Assembly: GCA_029880285.1 (NCBI GenBank)
Contig: JAOUOS010000009.1
Location: 44,696 to 108,695 of the forward strand
Length of the DNA stretch: 64,000 bases
Direction of reading: 5' to 3'
DNA from: Spirochaetia bacterium
Lineage (GTDB): Bacteria > Spirochaetota > Leptospiria > Turneriellales > JAOUOS01
A model generated the notes under the pieces. The model did no database searches, had not been told where the DNA came from, and was given only the letters and a program-made list of their open reading frames with translations. Below, in pieces: positions 1 through 9,196 of the stretch. The position numbers and the translations under genes were made by a program. Every line of letters starts with the position of its first letter. The first letter of the stretch is position 1.

Positions 1-483
1 AGATAATTTGTTTTTACTTTTTGAATTTTTTAAAGACTTACCGCATGAACTACAGAATTTATCTTCAGCTTCTACTTTTTTGCCGCATGATGAGCAAAAT
101 TTTTGTTTTAACGCTTCAGGCTTTGATGATATATTTGATTTTTTAATATCTGTTTTTTTAATTTTACCTTTAGGAACCTTGGTAAGTAAATTTTTATAAA
201 TTTCTTCTTGCTCAACCCAGTCAGAAAGAAGTTCTTTTTTTAACAAATCAAAATCTTCATTTGAAATTTTACCTATATTATGCTCTAAATCAAGATCTTT
301 TAAAGCCAGCTTTGTACTTTCAATTTTATCATGCAAATCTTGAAGTTTTTTTTCATCTTCTGTATTTTTTTTCTCTGAAGCAGACTCTTCTATTATATAT
401 TCCGCTGCATCCCCTTTCATAATAGGCAATAATAAAATTACAGCAGAGATAATAATTACTATTAAAAAAATAATATATATCAT
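1..483 (-). CDS. Membrane-anchored zinc-ribbon protein (CcmI-like N-terminus), partial
   Basis: An open frame of 161 codons runs from an ATG at 483 off the left edge without a stop. It starts with one hydrophobic segment (residues 1-20), then a charged coiled-coil stretch. The stretch around LALKDLDLEHNIGKIS resembles the part that follows the membrane anchor in CcmI-type cytochrome c maturation proteins. Near the end are two CSSCG motifs spaced like a double-CxxC zinc ribbon (about residues 129-146). Zinc-ribbon proteins of this shape occur beside ccm genes in other bacteria, but no ccm gene is visible here, so that role is inference. It lies 66 bases downstream of the lipoprotein gene on the same strand. 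No clear ribosome binding site precedes the ATG. Confidence 0.65.
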   Translation of the reverse strand, partial: MIYIIFLIVIIISAVILLLPIMKGDAAEYIIEESASEKKNTEDEKKLQDLHDKIESTKLALKDLDLEHNIGKISNEDFDLLKKELLSDWVEQEEIYKNLLTKVPKGKIKKTDIKKSNISSKPEALKQKFCSSCGKKVEAEDKFCSSCGKSLKNSKSKNKLS

Positions 484-549
484 AAATTTCAGTCAGTAAA
501 AGCTTAAAACATGTTAAATGTGTAAACCCTTTTTCTATATAGTTTTTTA

Positions 550-1776
550 TTATTTATCTGATTCATCTAATTCCCACCCTTTTTCAAATATCAAAACGCT
601 TTTAGGATCGGGTATATTACCTTTATATATTAAAGCTGTTCCCAAAGGCGATAAAAAACAAAGTTCGTTTTGTAATCCGGCATAAATTTGAGAACCCCAA
701 AAAGGCATTTCTTTTTCTTTATCATTCTTTTTTTCAATTAGGCGGCTGCCCATTAAATAAAAATAATGATCGCGTGATATAAACGCCCCATTCTTCCATT
801 CTTTTATGGGAAATTGAAAATCGATTTCTACTTGATCGCTAATTTTATAAAAAACCATTTTATGCTCAGACGCCCCCCCTAAAAAAACTCCCGGCACTTC
901 ATCTTGACCAAGAAAAAAAACATGACTAAAAGAAGCTTCATTCGTTATTTTTTTAATTTTTTTATCTATTATTGCATAAAAATCATATCTGCCAAATACA
1001 CCATATAAAAAATATGGATTATTATTAGTAGAAAAAAAGAAACTGCCTATATTATTTAATTTTTTAACCGGCGGCACCGGTTCTTCTTCTACAAATTGAT
1101 AAACAAATGGGTTTTTATTTATATCATAGGCTGAAATTTTTTCATTTAATATAAATAATACAATTCCCTCTTCTGAAACAGCCGGTTTTTGGTAGCAATT
1201 CAGCAAAAGATCTGCCGTAGGTATAAAGATTTCTTTTTGATTATCCCAAATCCATATCGCGCAATTCTCTTCTTCAATGAATTCTTCATCACTTTCTTCA
1301 TCACTTTCTTTAGGAATATCTTTAGGAATATCTATTTTTTTATTCTGAGAAAAGATAGAAAATAAAGCATATCTACCTTTAGGCGATAAGACCGTGTAGT
1401 AGACTTTGCCTTTTATCTTTTCTTTTAATTCATCTTTATCTTTTAAATCTATAATCCAAAAAATATTTTCATTTTTTTTTGTTTTCTCTTTCTCTAAAAG
1501 TAACGCTTTACTTCTATCTGCAGAAACAGTTATCATTGAAAAAGCAATGTCTCTATCTGCAAGAAAAAATTCATCAGGCAAAGAAACTTCAAAAGCTTTT
1601 TGAAAATATCTTAGCGCCTCATAACTATTTTCTTTTAATAGCTCATCTTTTGCCTTTTTTATCAAATCGTCAACACTAGGAGAACAGAAAAAAAAGAAAG
1701 AAAAACATAACAAGAGTTCAACTTTATATAATTTTTTATGTGCTATTTTTTTTAAAAATCTATAAATAAAAACCAT
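550..1776 (-). CDS. Predicted lipoprotein with TPR-like start and beta-propeller-like body
   Basis: The frame opens further upstream inside ilvN, but the ATG at 1776, just past the ilvN stop, is preferred. The protein then begins with a basic stretch and a hydrophobic segment ending in FFFCS, a plausible lipobox. After the cysteine, a short helical TPR-like stretch (DDLIKKAKDELLKENSYEAL) precedes a long beta-rich part. Phrases such as LSPKGRYALFS and IWIWDNQKEIF resemble WD40 or TolB-like blades. An acidic patch (ESDEESDEEFIEEE) interrupts it. I do not recognise a named family. It is probably the third gene of the ilvBN transcript, though nothing suggests a role in amino-acid synthesis. Confidence 0.7.
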   Translation of the reverse strand: MVFIYRFLKKIAHKKLYKVELLLCFSFFFFCSPSVDDLIKKAKDELLKENSYEALRYFQKAFEVSLPDEFFLADRDIAFSMITVSADRSKALLLEKEKTKKNENIFWIIDLKDKDELKEKIKGKVYYTVLSPKGRYALFSIFSQNKKIDIPKDIPKESDEESDEEFIEEENCAIWIWDNQKEIFIPTADLLLNCYQKPAVSEEGIVLFILNEKISAYDINKNPFVYQFVEEEPVPPVKKLNNIGSFFFSTNNNPYFLYGVFGRYDFYAIIDKKIKKITNEASFSHVFFLGQDEVPGVFLGGASEHKMVFYKISDQVEIDFQFPIKEWKNGAFISRDHYFYLMGSRLIEKKNDKEKEMPFWGSQIYAGLQNELCFLSPLGTALIYKGNIPDPKSVLIFEKGWELDESDK

Positions 1777-1780
1777 TATA

Positions 1781-2281
1781 TTATTTTTTAGTATTTTCAA
1801 GCTTACTTGAAGGAAATTCAAGAGCAATAGTTCCCGTACGAGCCATTTTTAATATGGTATACTCAGAAAAAACTCTAATAAATGTATCAATTCTTCTTGG
1901 ATTACTGCTCATTTCTATCATAATAGCGCTATCTGTCATATCTACAATAGTTGCTTTAAAAACATCCACAAGACCTAATATCTCATGTCTTTTATCTTTT
2001 GAAGTTTTTACTGTTAATATCACAAGTTCACGCTGAAGCGACTCTTTTTTTGTTAAGTCTTCTATGCTTATAACATCAACAAGTTTATAAAGCTGTTTTT
2101 CAATTTGAAGCACCATATGGGGTTCTTCATCTACGACAAGCGTAATAATTGATTCTTCAGGATTATCAGTTTCACCAACAGACAATGAATCGATATTATA
2201 CCCTCTTCGTGTAAATAATCCTGAAACATGGCTTAAAACACCGTAATGATTTTTTACCAATACTGAAAGAGTATGTTTCAA
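1781..2281 (-). CDS. ilvN: Acetolactate synthase small (regulatory) subunit
   Basis: This is the regulatory subunit of acetohydroxyacid synthase, the first common enzyme of valine, leucine and isoleucine synthesis. The N-terminal ACT domain is typical: LSVLVKNHYGVLSHVSGLF, then RRGYNIDSLSVGETD. The second domain contains RELVILTV and the closing MARTGTIALEF. At 166 residues it has the usual length. It follows ilvB with a gap of about 20 bases, so the two are surely co-transcribed. In the family the ACT domain binds valine for feedback inhibition; whether that holds here is not visible. The symbol ilvH would be equally acceptable. Confidence 0.96.
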   Translation of the reverse strand: MKHTLSVLVKNHYGVLSHVSGLFTRRGYNIDSLSVGETDNPEESIITLVVDEEPHMVLQIEKQLYKLVDVISIEDLTKKESLQRELVILTVKTSKDKRHEILGLVDVFKATIVDMTDSAIMIEMSSNPRRIDTFIRVFSEYTILKMARTGTIALEFPSSKLENTKK

Positions 2282-2304
2282 ATCTAATTCCTTATTTTTT
2301 TACT

Positions 2305-4062
2305 TCACGGATTGTTTGGTACTACCGTAAACAAATTTCCCTTACTATTATCATGTTCGTAATCAATAATACTTTCATATTTGGCACCGGCAGGTATCAT
2401 AGGATATACTTTTTCGGCACATGGAATTTTTACTTCTAATATACAAGCGTCATTATTTTCAAGCAGAAAATTTAATCCTTCTTCAATTTCATCTTTTTTA
2501 ATTATTCTTTTTGCCTTCAAATCGTAAGCTTCTGCTATTTTAATAAAATTCGGATTATACCCCATAATAGAATGTGAAAATCTTTTTTCAAAAAATAGTT
2601 CCTGCCATTGTCTTACCATCCCTAAAAAGCCGTTATTAAATATAACTATTTTTACGGGAATATGATGCATTTTCGCCGTAGCAAGTTCCTGTATATTCAT
2701 TTGAATAGAACCATCGCCTGAAATTAATATTACCGGCTTTTCACCTACACCAATTTTTGCGCCTATAGCCGCAGGTAAACCATAACCCATAGTACCTAAA
2801 CCTCCCGAAGTAATAAATTGTCTGGGATGTTTAACCGGATAATACTGAGCGGACCACATTTGATGTTGACCGACATCTGTAACAATAACAGCGTCTCCTT
2901 TTGTTTTTTTATAAAGTTCATGTAAAAAATATTGAGGCTTAATTTCACCTTTACCAAGATCAAATTTTAGCGGATTTTCTTTTTTTAACTTTTGAATAAA
3001 ACTTACCCAAGATCCGCTTGTTTTTTTCTTTATATGCGGATTTATTTTTTTCAACGCTTCTTTTAAATTTGCTGAAATATAAATATCTACAAATACTCTC
3101 TTATCAATCTCAGCCGGATCAATATCAATTTGAGCTTTAATGGCTTTTTTCGCGAAATCGCTGGTATTACCGGCCACGCGGTCATCAAATCTTGCTCCTA
3201 ATGCAATTATGAGATCACATTCCATAACAGCCTTATTGGCATAAGCCGTTCCATGCATTCCCAGCATTCCTAAAGACAGTTCATGATTTCCCGCAAAAGC
3301 CCCTAAACCCATTAAAGTACTAACAACCGGTATCTGCGCTTTTTCAGCTAATTCTTTTATTTCATTGTAAGCGTTTGATGTAATGGCCCCGCCACCAACA
3401 TACAATACAGGTTTTTCTGCCTTATTAATTGCACTAATTAATTTATCAACATCCCCTTCAATGGGAGGATTTTTAAAATGATAATCGGGTATTCTCATTT
3501 TAATATTTTTATAGTTTGTACTTAAACCCACTTGAACATCTTTAGGAAAGTCAATTAGCGACGTTCCCGGCCGGCCAGATAATGCTATAGTAATAGCTTC
3601 TTTAGTTACCCTTGCCACATCATCAGCACTTTTTAAAAGTGCGTTATATTTGGTTATAGGTATGGTCATCCCATAAGTATCTACTTCTTGAAAAGCATCA
3701 GAACCTATATCAGCACAAGCTACCTGACCCGTAACAGCTAAAACAGGCGTTGAATCCATTTTAGCGTCAGCAAGGCCCGTCATAATATTTGTAGCTCCAG
3801 GCCCCGATGTGGTAATACAAACCCCTAACTTTCCCGTGGCTCTCGCGTAACCCTGTGCCGCATGAACGGCGCCCTGTTCATGCCTTACCAGATAATGTTT
3901 AAGTTTAGAATGCATCAAAGCATCATAGAAAGGAAGTATCGCGCCGCCTGGATATCCCCAGCATACTTCAATATTATTTTCGAGCAAAGTATCAATCATA
4001 ATTCTTGCTCCGTTTTTTTCTATATTATTAGATAACTTGCTGTCTTTTTTTTCTTTACTCAT
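2305..4062 (-). CDS. ilvB: Acetolactate synthase large (catalytic) subunit
   Basis: This is the thiamine-diphosphate enzyme that condenses two pyruvates, or pyruvate with 2-oxobutyrate. The frame opens upstream at 4113 with a hydrophobic stretch that does not belong to the family, so the ATG at 4062 (MSKEKKD) is chosen, giving 585 residues, normal for IlvB. Visible motifs are [13 protein letters not shown], the cofactor-activating glutamate in [16 protein letters not shown] (E62), TSGPGATN, and the ThDP/Mg motif beginning GDGSIQMN near residue 447. The gene is first in the ilvB-ilvN unit and faces rplS across about 200 bases. Confidence 0.96.
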   Translation of the reverse strand: MSKEKKDSKLSNNIEKNGARIMIDTLLENNIEVCWGYPGGAILPFYDALMHSKLKHYLVRHEQGAVHAAQGYARATGKLGVCITTSGPGATNIMTGLADAKMDSTPVLAVTGQVACADIGSDAFQEVDTYGMTIPITKYNALLKSADDVARVTKEAITIALSGRPGTSLIDFPKDVQVGLSTNYKNIKMRIPDYHFKNPPIEGDVDKLISAINKAEKPVLYVGGGAITSNAYNEIKELAEKAQIPVVSTLMGLGAFAGNHELSLGMLGMHGTAYANKAVMECDLIIALGARFDDRVAGNTSDFAKKAIKAQIDIDPAEIDKRVFVDIYISANLKEALKKINPHIKKKTSGSWVSFIQKLKKENPLKFDLGKGEIKPQYFLHELYKKTKGDAVIVTDVGQHQMWSAQYYPVKHPRQFITSGGLGTMGYGLPAAIGAKIGVGEKPVILISGDGSIQMNIQELATAKMHHIPVKIVIFNNGFLGMVRQWQELFFEKRFSHSIMGYNPNFIKIAEAYDLKAKRIIKKDEIEEGLNFLLENNDACILEVKIPCAEKVYPMIPAGAKYESIIDYEHDNSKGNLFTVVPNNP

Positions 4063-4248
4063 TTTAGTAATTTTATTTACAATATAAATTAAAACCTTTT
4101 TAAATAATAACACTATTGATTAATTTTAAGACACGCCGTCAACCTTAAACATAAACTTAAATGTGGGTCCTTCTAGCATAAAAAGAATATTAAATTATTA
4201 AAAATTGCTTTTCAACCTGTCTTTGAATAAAAAAATGTCTAAATATTC

Positions 4249-4254
4249 GAGGAG
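4249..4254 (+). promoter_or_regulatory. Strong Shine-Dalgarno site of rplS
   Basis: GAGGAG lies 7 bases before the ATG at 4262. It settles the rplS start there rather than at the in-frame ATG at 4205, which would add 19 residues foreign to L19. Sites this strong are uncommon in the window. They occur before flaB1, flaB2, flgM, the Lrp-like gene and a few lipoprotein and outer-membrane genes. Confidence 0.8.
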
Positions 4255-4261
4255 AATTCAT

Positions 4262-4855
4262 ATGAAAACATCAATGCTTGAAAAACTTAATTTACTGCAG
4301 GTTACACGGCCGCTAAGTTTTAGTGTAGGAGATACAGTTAAGGTTCAGTATAAAATTATTGAAGGAACAAAGCAAAGAATTCAGGCCTACGAGGGCGTTG
4401 TAATAGCAATAAAAAACGGTGGTTCGGGAAAAACATTTACTGTAAGAAGAATAAGTTTTGATGTAGGCGTAGAGAGAATTTTTCTTCTTAATTCACCGTC
4501 TATTCATAAAATTGAAGTTGTAAAAAATTCAAAAGTAAAACAAGCAAAGCTTTATTATTTAAGAGAAAAAATAGGTAAACAAGGCCGCTTAAAAGAAATA
4601 AATAGAAAACCTCAAGAAGATACAGTTTATAAGCAGGCAGAAGAACTTAGAAACAGCGAGTCTGCAAAAACAAAAAAAGAAGATGAGAAATTAGAAGAAC
4701 TTAAAGATACTACAGCGGCTACTGTTGAAGACGGTACACTAAAAGCCGATAAACAAGAAAAGCAGCCCGAAAATACAGCAGAAGAAAACCAAGAGCAGGC
4801 TGTCGAAAAAACGGCTGAAACATCAACAGCAGAACCAAAAGAAGAAAAAAAATAA
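4262..4855 (+). CDS. rplS: 50S ribosomal protein L19 with C-terminal acidic extension
   Basis: Residues 1 to about 112 are a standard L19, including [37 protein letters not shown] and [12 protein letters not shown], ending near RLKEI. The usual protein stops there at about 115 residues. This one continues for about 85 residues of low-complexity sequence rich in Glu, Lys, Ala and Thr, with a net acidic character and no predicted fold. The extension is in frame with no stop, and its codon use looks like that of the core. L19 sits at the interface of the 30S and 50S subunits. The gene is followed by rnhB, a common bacterial order. Confidence 0.95.
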   Translation: MKTSMLEKLNLLQVTRPLSFSVGDTVKVQYKIIEGTKQRIQAYEGVVIAIKNGGSGKTFTVRRISFDVGVERIFLLNSPSIHKIEVVKNSKVKQAKLYYLREKIGKQGRLKEINRKPQEDTVYKQAEELRNSESAKTKKEDEKLEELKDTTAATVEDGTLKADKQEKQPENTAEENQEQAVEKTAETSTAEPKEEKK

Positions 4856-4873
4856 ATTAAAAACCGGCTTTCT

Positions 4874-5578
4874 GTGTTTGAACCATGGGAAGAACATTTC
4901 TCAAAAAAATATTTCACGAATAAAAAAAACTGTGATAATAGTTATTTAGTTTCTATAGATGAAGCAGGAAGAGGCTCTCTGTTTGGACCAGTTACAGTGG
5001 GCGGTATTTTAATACCAATTAATGAAATTTATAGCCTCACTAATATAGAATGGTATAATCAAATAAAAGATTCAAAAAAACTAAACATTTCAATACGTGA
5101 AAAATTATACAGCTTAATTAACACTAAGTTTAATTTTGCTTTTTCACATATTTCAGTAAAATTTATTGATACTTATAATATCAACAGAGCAATTCAATAT
5201 GGTATTTATCGTTTAATAAAACAGCTTTCAAGACAGTTAAACACTACGCAAAATAAAGACAAAATTTCTTTTGTTTTATTAGACGGCAAATATAATTTTT
5301 CGTATCCGGCAGTGGGGATGTCTGATCCCATGCCTGTAATATTTGACTTAGTAAACGGCGATAACCTGTCTTTTTCTATCGCGTGCGCATCAATTATAGC
5401 AAAAGTAACTCGTGATAAACTAATGCTAAAAGCTGCAAAACGTTTTCCTGATTATGATCTTCATAAAAACATGGGTTATGGGACATTAAGCCATAGAACT
5501 GCGATAAAAAAACTAGGCTGTACCACATTTCATAGAAAAACTTTCATAAAAAAGATAGTCAAATCAGACAATTTGTAA
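4874..5578 (+). CDS. rnhB: Ribonuclease HII
   Basis: This enzyme cleaves RNA in RNA-DNA hybrids and removes misincorporated ribonucleotides. The frame starts with GTG at 4874, 18 bases after rplS; no ATG occurs before the first conserved motif. The catalytic set is visible: D29 and E30 in SIDEAGRGSLFGPV, the Asp in VLLDGKY (about residue 137), and D181 in ACASIIAKVTRD. HKNMGYGTLSHR near the end is the conserved substrate-binding segment. Its 234 residues fit the family, with a slightly long N-terminus of about 20 residues before the first strand. Confidence 0.96.
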   Translation: MFEPWEEHFSKKYFTNKKNCDNSYLVSIDEAGRGSLFGPVTVGGILIPINEIYSLTNIEWYNQIKDSKKLNISIREKLYSLINTKFNFAFSHISVKFIDTYNINRAIQYGIYRLIKQLSRQLNTTQNKDKISFVLLDGKYNFSYPAVGMSDPMPVIFDLVNGDNLSFSIACASIIAKVTRDKLMLKAAKRFPDYDLHKNMGYGTLSHRTAIKKLGCTTFHRKTFIKKIVKSDNL

Positions 5579-5588
5579 ATTTTGACTT

Positions 5589-6974
5589 ATGCTAGAAAGC
5601 TCTCATCAGTATTATTTAATTACTGAAGAAAACCAGCAGCGTATCGTTTCATTAATTAAGCGTCTTATCGGGCGAAAGCGGGAATCTTGGCTTAAAAAAA
5701 TACTTTCTCAAATTCATTCTACCGCTATGGCCAATTTATGGCATTTTTTCAACAAGACAGAAAAACAACTTATAATTAGTCTTTTACCTTCAGATATAAA
5801 CGCAGATCTTTTGGCTGAACTTGATGAAGCAGAAAGAACAGAAATTTTAAAGTCAAAAAATACTGAATGGATTGTTGATAAATTAAAATCTCTTGAACCT
5901 GATGATACTGTTGATATTTTAAAAGGACTTGAGAAATGGGAAGCCAACTCAATAATTAAAAAATTCGACAAAACATACTCTCAAAAAATTAAAGAATTAA
6001 TGAAATATCCCGAAGAAACAGCGGGAGCCTTAATGACTTCTGACTTTATGGCTGTTATTGAAACGGCTACGGTCGAAAAGATAATTAGTCAATTTCGTAA
6101 AGTAGTTGAAAAAGATGAATTAGAAGATCTGCATTTAATTTTTGTGGTAAATAAGCAAAATCAATTTCTAGGATATATTCCTCTTAGAAAACTTATTCTT
6201 GAAAAAAAAAACAAAAAAGCAAACGAAATAATGAGTCCGCCTTTGGTTACTGTTCAGCCAGGGTTAGACCAAGAAGAAACGGCCAGAATTATTCAAAATT
6301 ATGACATAGTCAGCCTTCCCGTGGTAGACGATAGAAACGTTTTACTAGGCAGAATTACAATTGACGATATTGTCGATGTTCTTGAAAAAGAAGCCTCTGA
6401 AGATGTTTATAAAATGGTTGGTTTAAATAAAAATGAAAAAATCTCAAATACATTAAGCACATCACTAAAACATAGAATACCATGGCTATTTGTAAATTTA
6501 TTTACAACCAGCTTAGCCGCTATAATAGTGGGTTTTTTTCATGGAACTTTGCAAAAATTTATTATACTTGCTTCGTTTATGCCTATTGTCGCGGCACTGG
6601 GCGGGGCCACAGGAAATCAAATGGTGGCCATGATAGTACGGGGTCTGGCAACCGGCGATCTAAACTGGAAAAAAGCAAAATGGGTATTATTTAGAGAAAT
6701 TAATTCTGTGATTATTGGTTCTTTAATTATAGGAAGTTTAATTGGCTTTACAGCATATAAAATTGAAAATTCTTATATTTTAGGAGTTATTGTCGCTAGT
6801 GCGCTTTTACTAAATATGATTTTTGCCACAATTACCGGCATTGCTATCCCTTTTTTATTAAAATTCGCGAGACAAGATCCCGCTTGGGGCTCATCTGTAC
6901 TGGTTTCTGCTTTAACAGATGCTATGGGATTTCTTATTTTTTTAGGTATGGCCGCCAGCCTTTTAGGGAAGTAA
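5589..6974 (+). CDS. mgtE: Magnesium transporter MgtE
   Basis: This is an inner-membrane Mg2+ channel gated by its own cytoplasmic domains. The order is complete: an N-terminal helical domain (roughly residues 30-145, with LAELDEAERTEIL and LEPDDTVDILKGL), the PEETAGALMT signature near residue 141, a CBS pair (about 150-280, including SLPVVDDRNVLLGRITIDDI), then a membrane domain of about five helices from residue 295. The last includes LGGATGNQMVAMIVRGLATG, which lines the ion path in the family. At 461 residues it is a normal length. It starts 10 bases after rnhB and is probably in the same transcript. Confidence 0.96.
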   Translation: MLESSHQYYLITEENQQRIVSLIKRLIGRKRESWLKKILSQIHSTAMANLWHFFNKTEKQLIISLLPSDINADLLAELDEAERTEILKSKNTEWIVDKLKSLEPDDTVDILKGLEKWEANSIIKKFDKTYSQKIKELMKYPEETAGALMTSDFMAVIETATVEKIISQFRKVVEKDELEDLHLIFVVNKQNQFLGYIPLRKLILEKKNKKANEIMSPPLVTVQPGLDQEETARIIQNYDIVSLPVVDDRNVLLGRITIDDIVDVLEKEASEDVYKMVGLNKNEKISNTLSTSLKHRIPWLFVNLFTTSLAAIIVGFFHGTLQKFIILASFMPIVAALGGATGNQMVAMIVRGLATGDLNWKKAKWVLFREINSVIIGSLIIGSLIGFTAYKIENSYILGVIVASALLLNMIFATITGIAIPFLLKFARQDPAWGSSVLVSALTDAMGFLIFLGMAASLLGK

Positions 6975-6978
6975 AAAC

Positions 6979-7743
6979 ATGAGTGTTCTAAATGAAATTA
7001 TAAATGAAAGAAAAAAAGATTTAGCGGCAGCCCGTATTCTTACAAAAAAACCTACTGAACCTACAAATAAAAACTTTATAGAAGCGTTACAACGAAAAAA
7101 CAAAATACCAGCTCTCATCGCAGAGCTAAAAAGAAAAAGTCCATCAAAAGGAGATATTAGGCCTGAGATAACAGTTGAAGAAGCCGTTAAAATATATGAA
7201 CCTTATGCGGCAGCTTTATCTATTTTAACTGAACCACGGTATTTTGGGGGTTCACTGAACGATTTGGCTCTAGCTGCCGCTTTTACAAAAAAACCTCTTC
7301 TTAGAAAAGATTTTCTTATTGATCCGGTTCAGGTAAAAGAAAGCCGTTTATTTGGAGCAGACGCTTATCTATTAATAGCGGCCGCACTTTCAGATTCTCA
7401 ACTTCAAGAAATGATTGAAGCAGGCAAAGATTTTAATATGCCTGCTCTTGTAGAAGTACACAATGAAGAAGAAACTGAAAGAGCATTAAACCAAAACATT
7501 AAAATTTTAGGTATAAATAATCGAAATTTATCTGATCTATCTATTGATTTAAACAACACGGCGAATATATTAAAAATTATTCCTAAAGAAAAACTAAATA
7601 ATTTAATTATTGTCTCTGAATCGGGTTTTCAAAACAAAGAGCAATTAGAAAATTTACCGAGCGATGTAAACGCCGTTCTTATGGGTACCGCATTTATGCA
7701 GGCAGAGAACCCTCAGGATCTAATATCTTCCATTTTCAGTTAA
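6979..7743 (+). CDS. trpC: Indole-3-glycerol phosphate synthase
   Basis: A (beta/alpha)8-barrel enzyme of tryptophan synthesis that closes the indole ring of CdRP. Visible family motifs are ALIAELKRKSPSKG, with the catalytic Lys in the first strand, LSILTEPRYFGGS, PLLRKDFLIDPVQV, LGINNRNL and the phosphate-binding VSESGF and LMGTAFM. It has 254 residues, the usual length for a single-domain TrpC not fused to TrpF. It follows mgtE by 4 bases. No other trp gene is in the window, so the pathway genes are scattered in this genome. Confidence 0.96.
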   Translation: MSVLNEIINERKKDLAAARILTKKPTEPTNKNFIEALQRKNKIPALIAELKRKSPSKGDIRPEITVEEAVKIYEPYAAALSILTEPRYFGGSLNDLALAAAFTKKPLLRKDFLIDPVQVKESRLFGADAYLLIAAALSDSQLQEMIEAGKDFNMPALVEVHNEEETERALNQNIKILGINNRNLSDLSIDLNNTANILKIIPKEKLNNLIIVSESGFQNKEQLENLPSDVNAVLMGTAFMQAENPQDLISSIFS

Positions 7744-7747
7744 TTTT

Positions 7748-9187
7748 ATGCTCTTCAATAAAAGCATAAAAAAAAAATATTTAGATAACTTTATTTACGC
7801 TATGGCGTCATTGGTACTTATATTTTTTTCTTTTTATTTTTGGAAAGATACCGCTAATTCATGGGAAGATAACTTTTATTTTTATTGGGCAGAAAGTAAA
7901 ATTTCATTAGAAAGCGCTTTATTTTATTTTTTTAAGGAACCTATGTTCCTAAACATGAACCTAAGCCTGCTGCACCCTCTTTTTATTGGCGCTTCAATTT
8001 TCTATAAACTATTCTCATATAAAGTGTTTATATATTTTGTTATCATATTTATTTTTATAATCTTGTTACAATGCGCAGATATAATAAAAAAATACATTCC
8101 TTTTGAATTTTTTTTATTATCTATACCTTTTTTGTTTCAAAAAGGAAGCGAGCTTTTAATTATTTGGGCCGGTATTTTTCTTTATCTTTTTATAACCCAA
8201 AACCCTAATTTAAATACATTTTTACAAAAAAAAAAATTCTTTCTGCTGTATGTTTTTTTAATTCTTTTGTTTTCTTTGTTTTACATGCCCTTAATAGGTT
8301 TTCTTTTTATTTTTGAGATAAAACAAAATAAAAATACTAAAAGAATAATTCAACTATTTTCAACTGCTCTTTTCTTTCTTATAATATCGCATTATTTTTT
8401 CGCGAAATTTTTATTCTTCAAATATGACAATTTTTATGTATATCTAAAAACTTTTCTTACTGCATACTACCAAAAAGATGCTGTTTTTAAGAATGATATT
8501 TTCTCAAAAGAAATTTATTTTAATTATCAGTATATTTTATTTTTAGTTTTCACGTTAATTATTTATATCTACACAACAATTTTTAAGGTAGAAAAAAAAA
8601 ATATATTCTTTCTGCTTTCTATAGAACTTATACCAGCTCTTATAGCGTTAATAATAACAAAAGCTCAATCAGGTTTATTTTTTTATCTTTTAGCTTTCTC
8701 TTTTATTCCCAAAAGTGTTTTAAATATAAAGCAAAAAATATTTACTCTCAGCATAAGCGCTTTGTTTGTACTATATTCTTTAAGTAAAACAGAAAATATA
8801 AACTATATACATACAAATATTAAAAATCCTATTGTTTCTCTTCAAGACTTAAAGTATTTCAAATTTAAAAATGAAGCTCCTCTTATAAATATTTTAGATA
8901 TTCATATTATTTCTCAAGATATAACAAAAATTTTTTTGATGCAGCCAGAAAACTCAGCGGATAATTATTTTTTTTCAAAACAAACTCTTGATTTTCTAAA
9001 AACAGAAGAAGATTATGCTTATAATATATTTAATAAATTAAAAAAAGAAAGCACCATTTCATTTCTTTTAAAAACTAAAATTCATCCAAAAGATGAGCTA
9101 AAACCTTATAGAAGAGTTAGAAAATGGCATGAAAAATTAAAAGAAGACGGCAAAGAAGATAAAGCTGTTTTTTTTATTTTAAAATAA
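7748..9187 (+). CDS. Multi-pass membrane protein of unknown function
   Basis: Unrecognised. The protein has about nine to ten hydrophobic segments spread over residues 15-350, rich in Phe, Ile and Leu, then a soluble C-terminal part of roughly 125 residues. The overall shape (many helices and a small globular tail) resembles polytopic glycosyltransferase or O-antigen-ligase-like proteins, but I see no diagnostic motif. It starts 4 bases after trpC and ends close to the convergent gene at 9197, so it is likely the last gene of the rplS-rnhB-mgtE-trpC run. Confidence 0.75.
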   Translation: MLFNKSIKKKYLDNFIYAMASLVLIFFSFYFWKDTANSWEDNFYFYWAESKISLESALFYFFKEPMFLNMNLSLLHPLFIGASIFYKLFSYKVFIYFVIIFIFIILLQCADIIKKYIPFEFFLLSIPFLFQKGSELLIIWAGIFLYLFITQNPNLNTFLQKKKFFLLYVFLILLFSLFYMPLIGFLFIFEIKQNKNTKRIIQLFSTALFFLIISHYFFAKFLFFKYDNFYVYLKTFLTAYYQKDAVFKNDIFSKEIYFNYQYILFLVFTLIIYIYTTIFKVEKKNIFFLLSIELIPALIALIITKAQSGLFFYLLAFSFIPKSVLNIKQKIFTLSISALFVLYSLSKTENINYIHTNIKNPIVSLQDLKYFKFKNEAPLINILDIHIISQDITKIFLMQPENSADNYFFSKQTLDFLKTEEDYAYNIFNKLKKESTISFLLKTKIHPKDELKPYRRVRKWHEKLKEDGKEDKAVFFILK

Positions 9188-9196
9188 AACCTAAAT

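Noticed and set aside
8..199. A 63-codon plus-strand frame at the left edge
   Set aside because: It is the antisense of the zinc-ribbon frame, which has the clear CxxC motifs and an open frame from 483 to the edge.
4063..4261. T-box or leader-peptide attenuator upstream of ilvB
   Set aside because: On the minus strand I found no T-box consensus, no branched-chain-rich leader peptide and no clear terminator pair.
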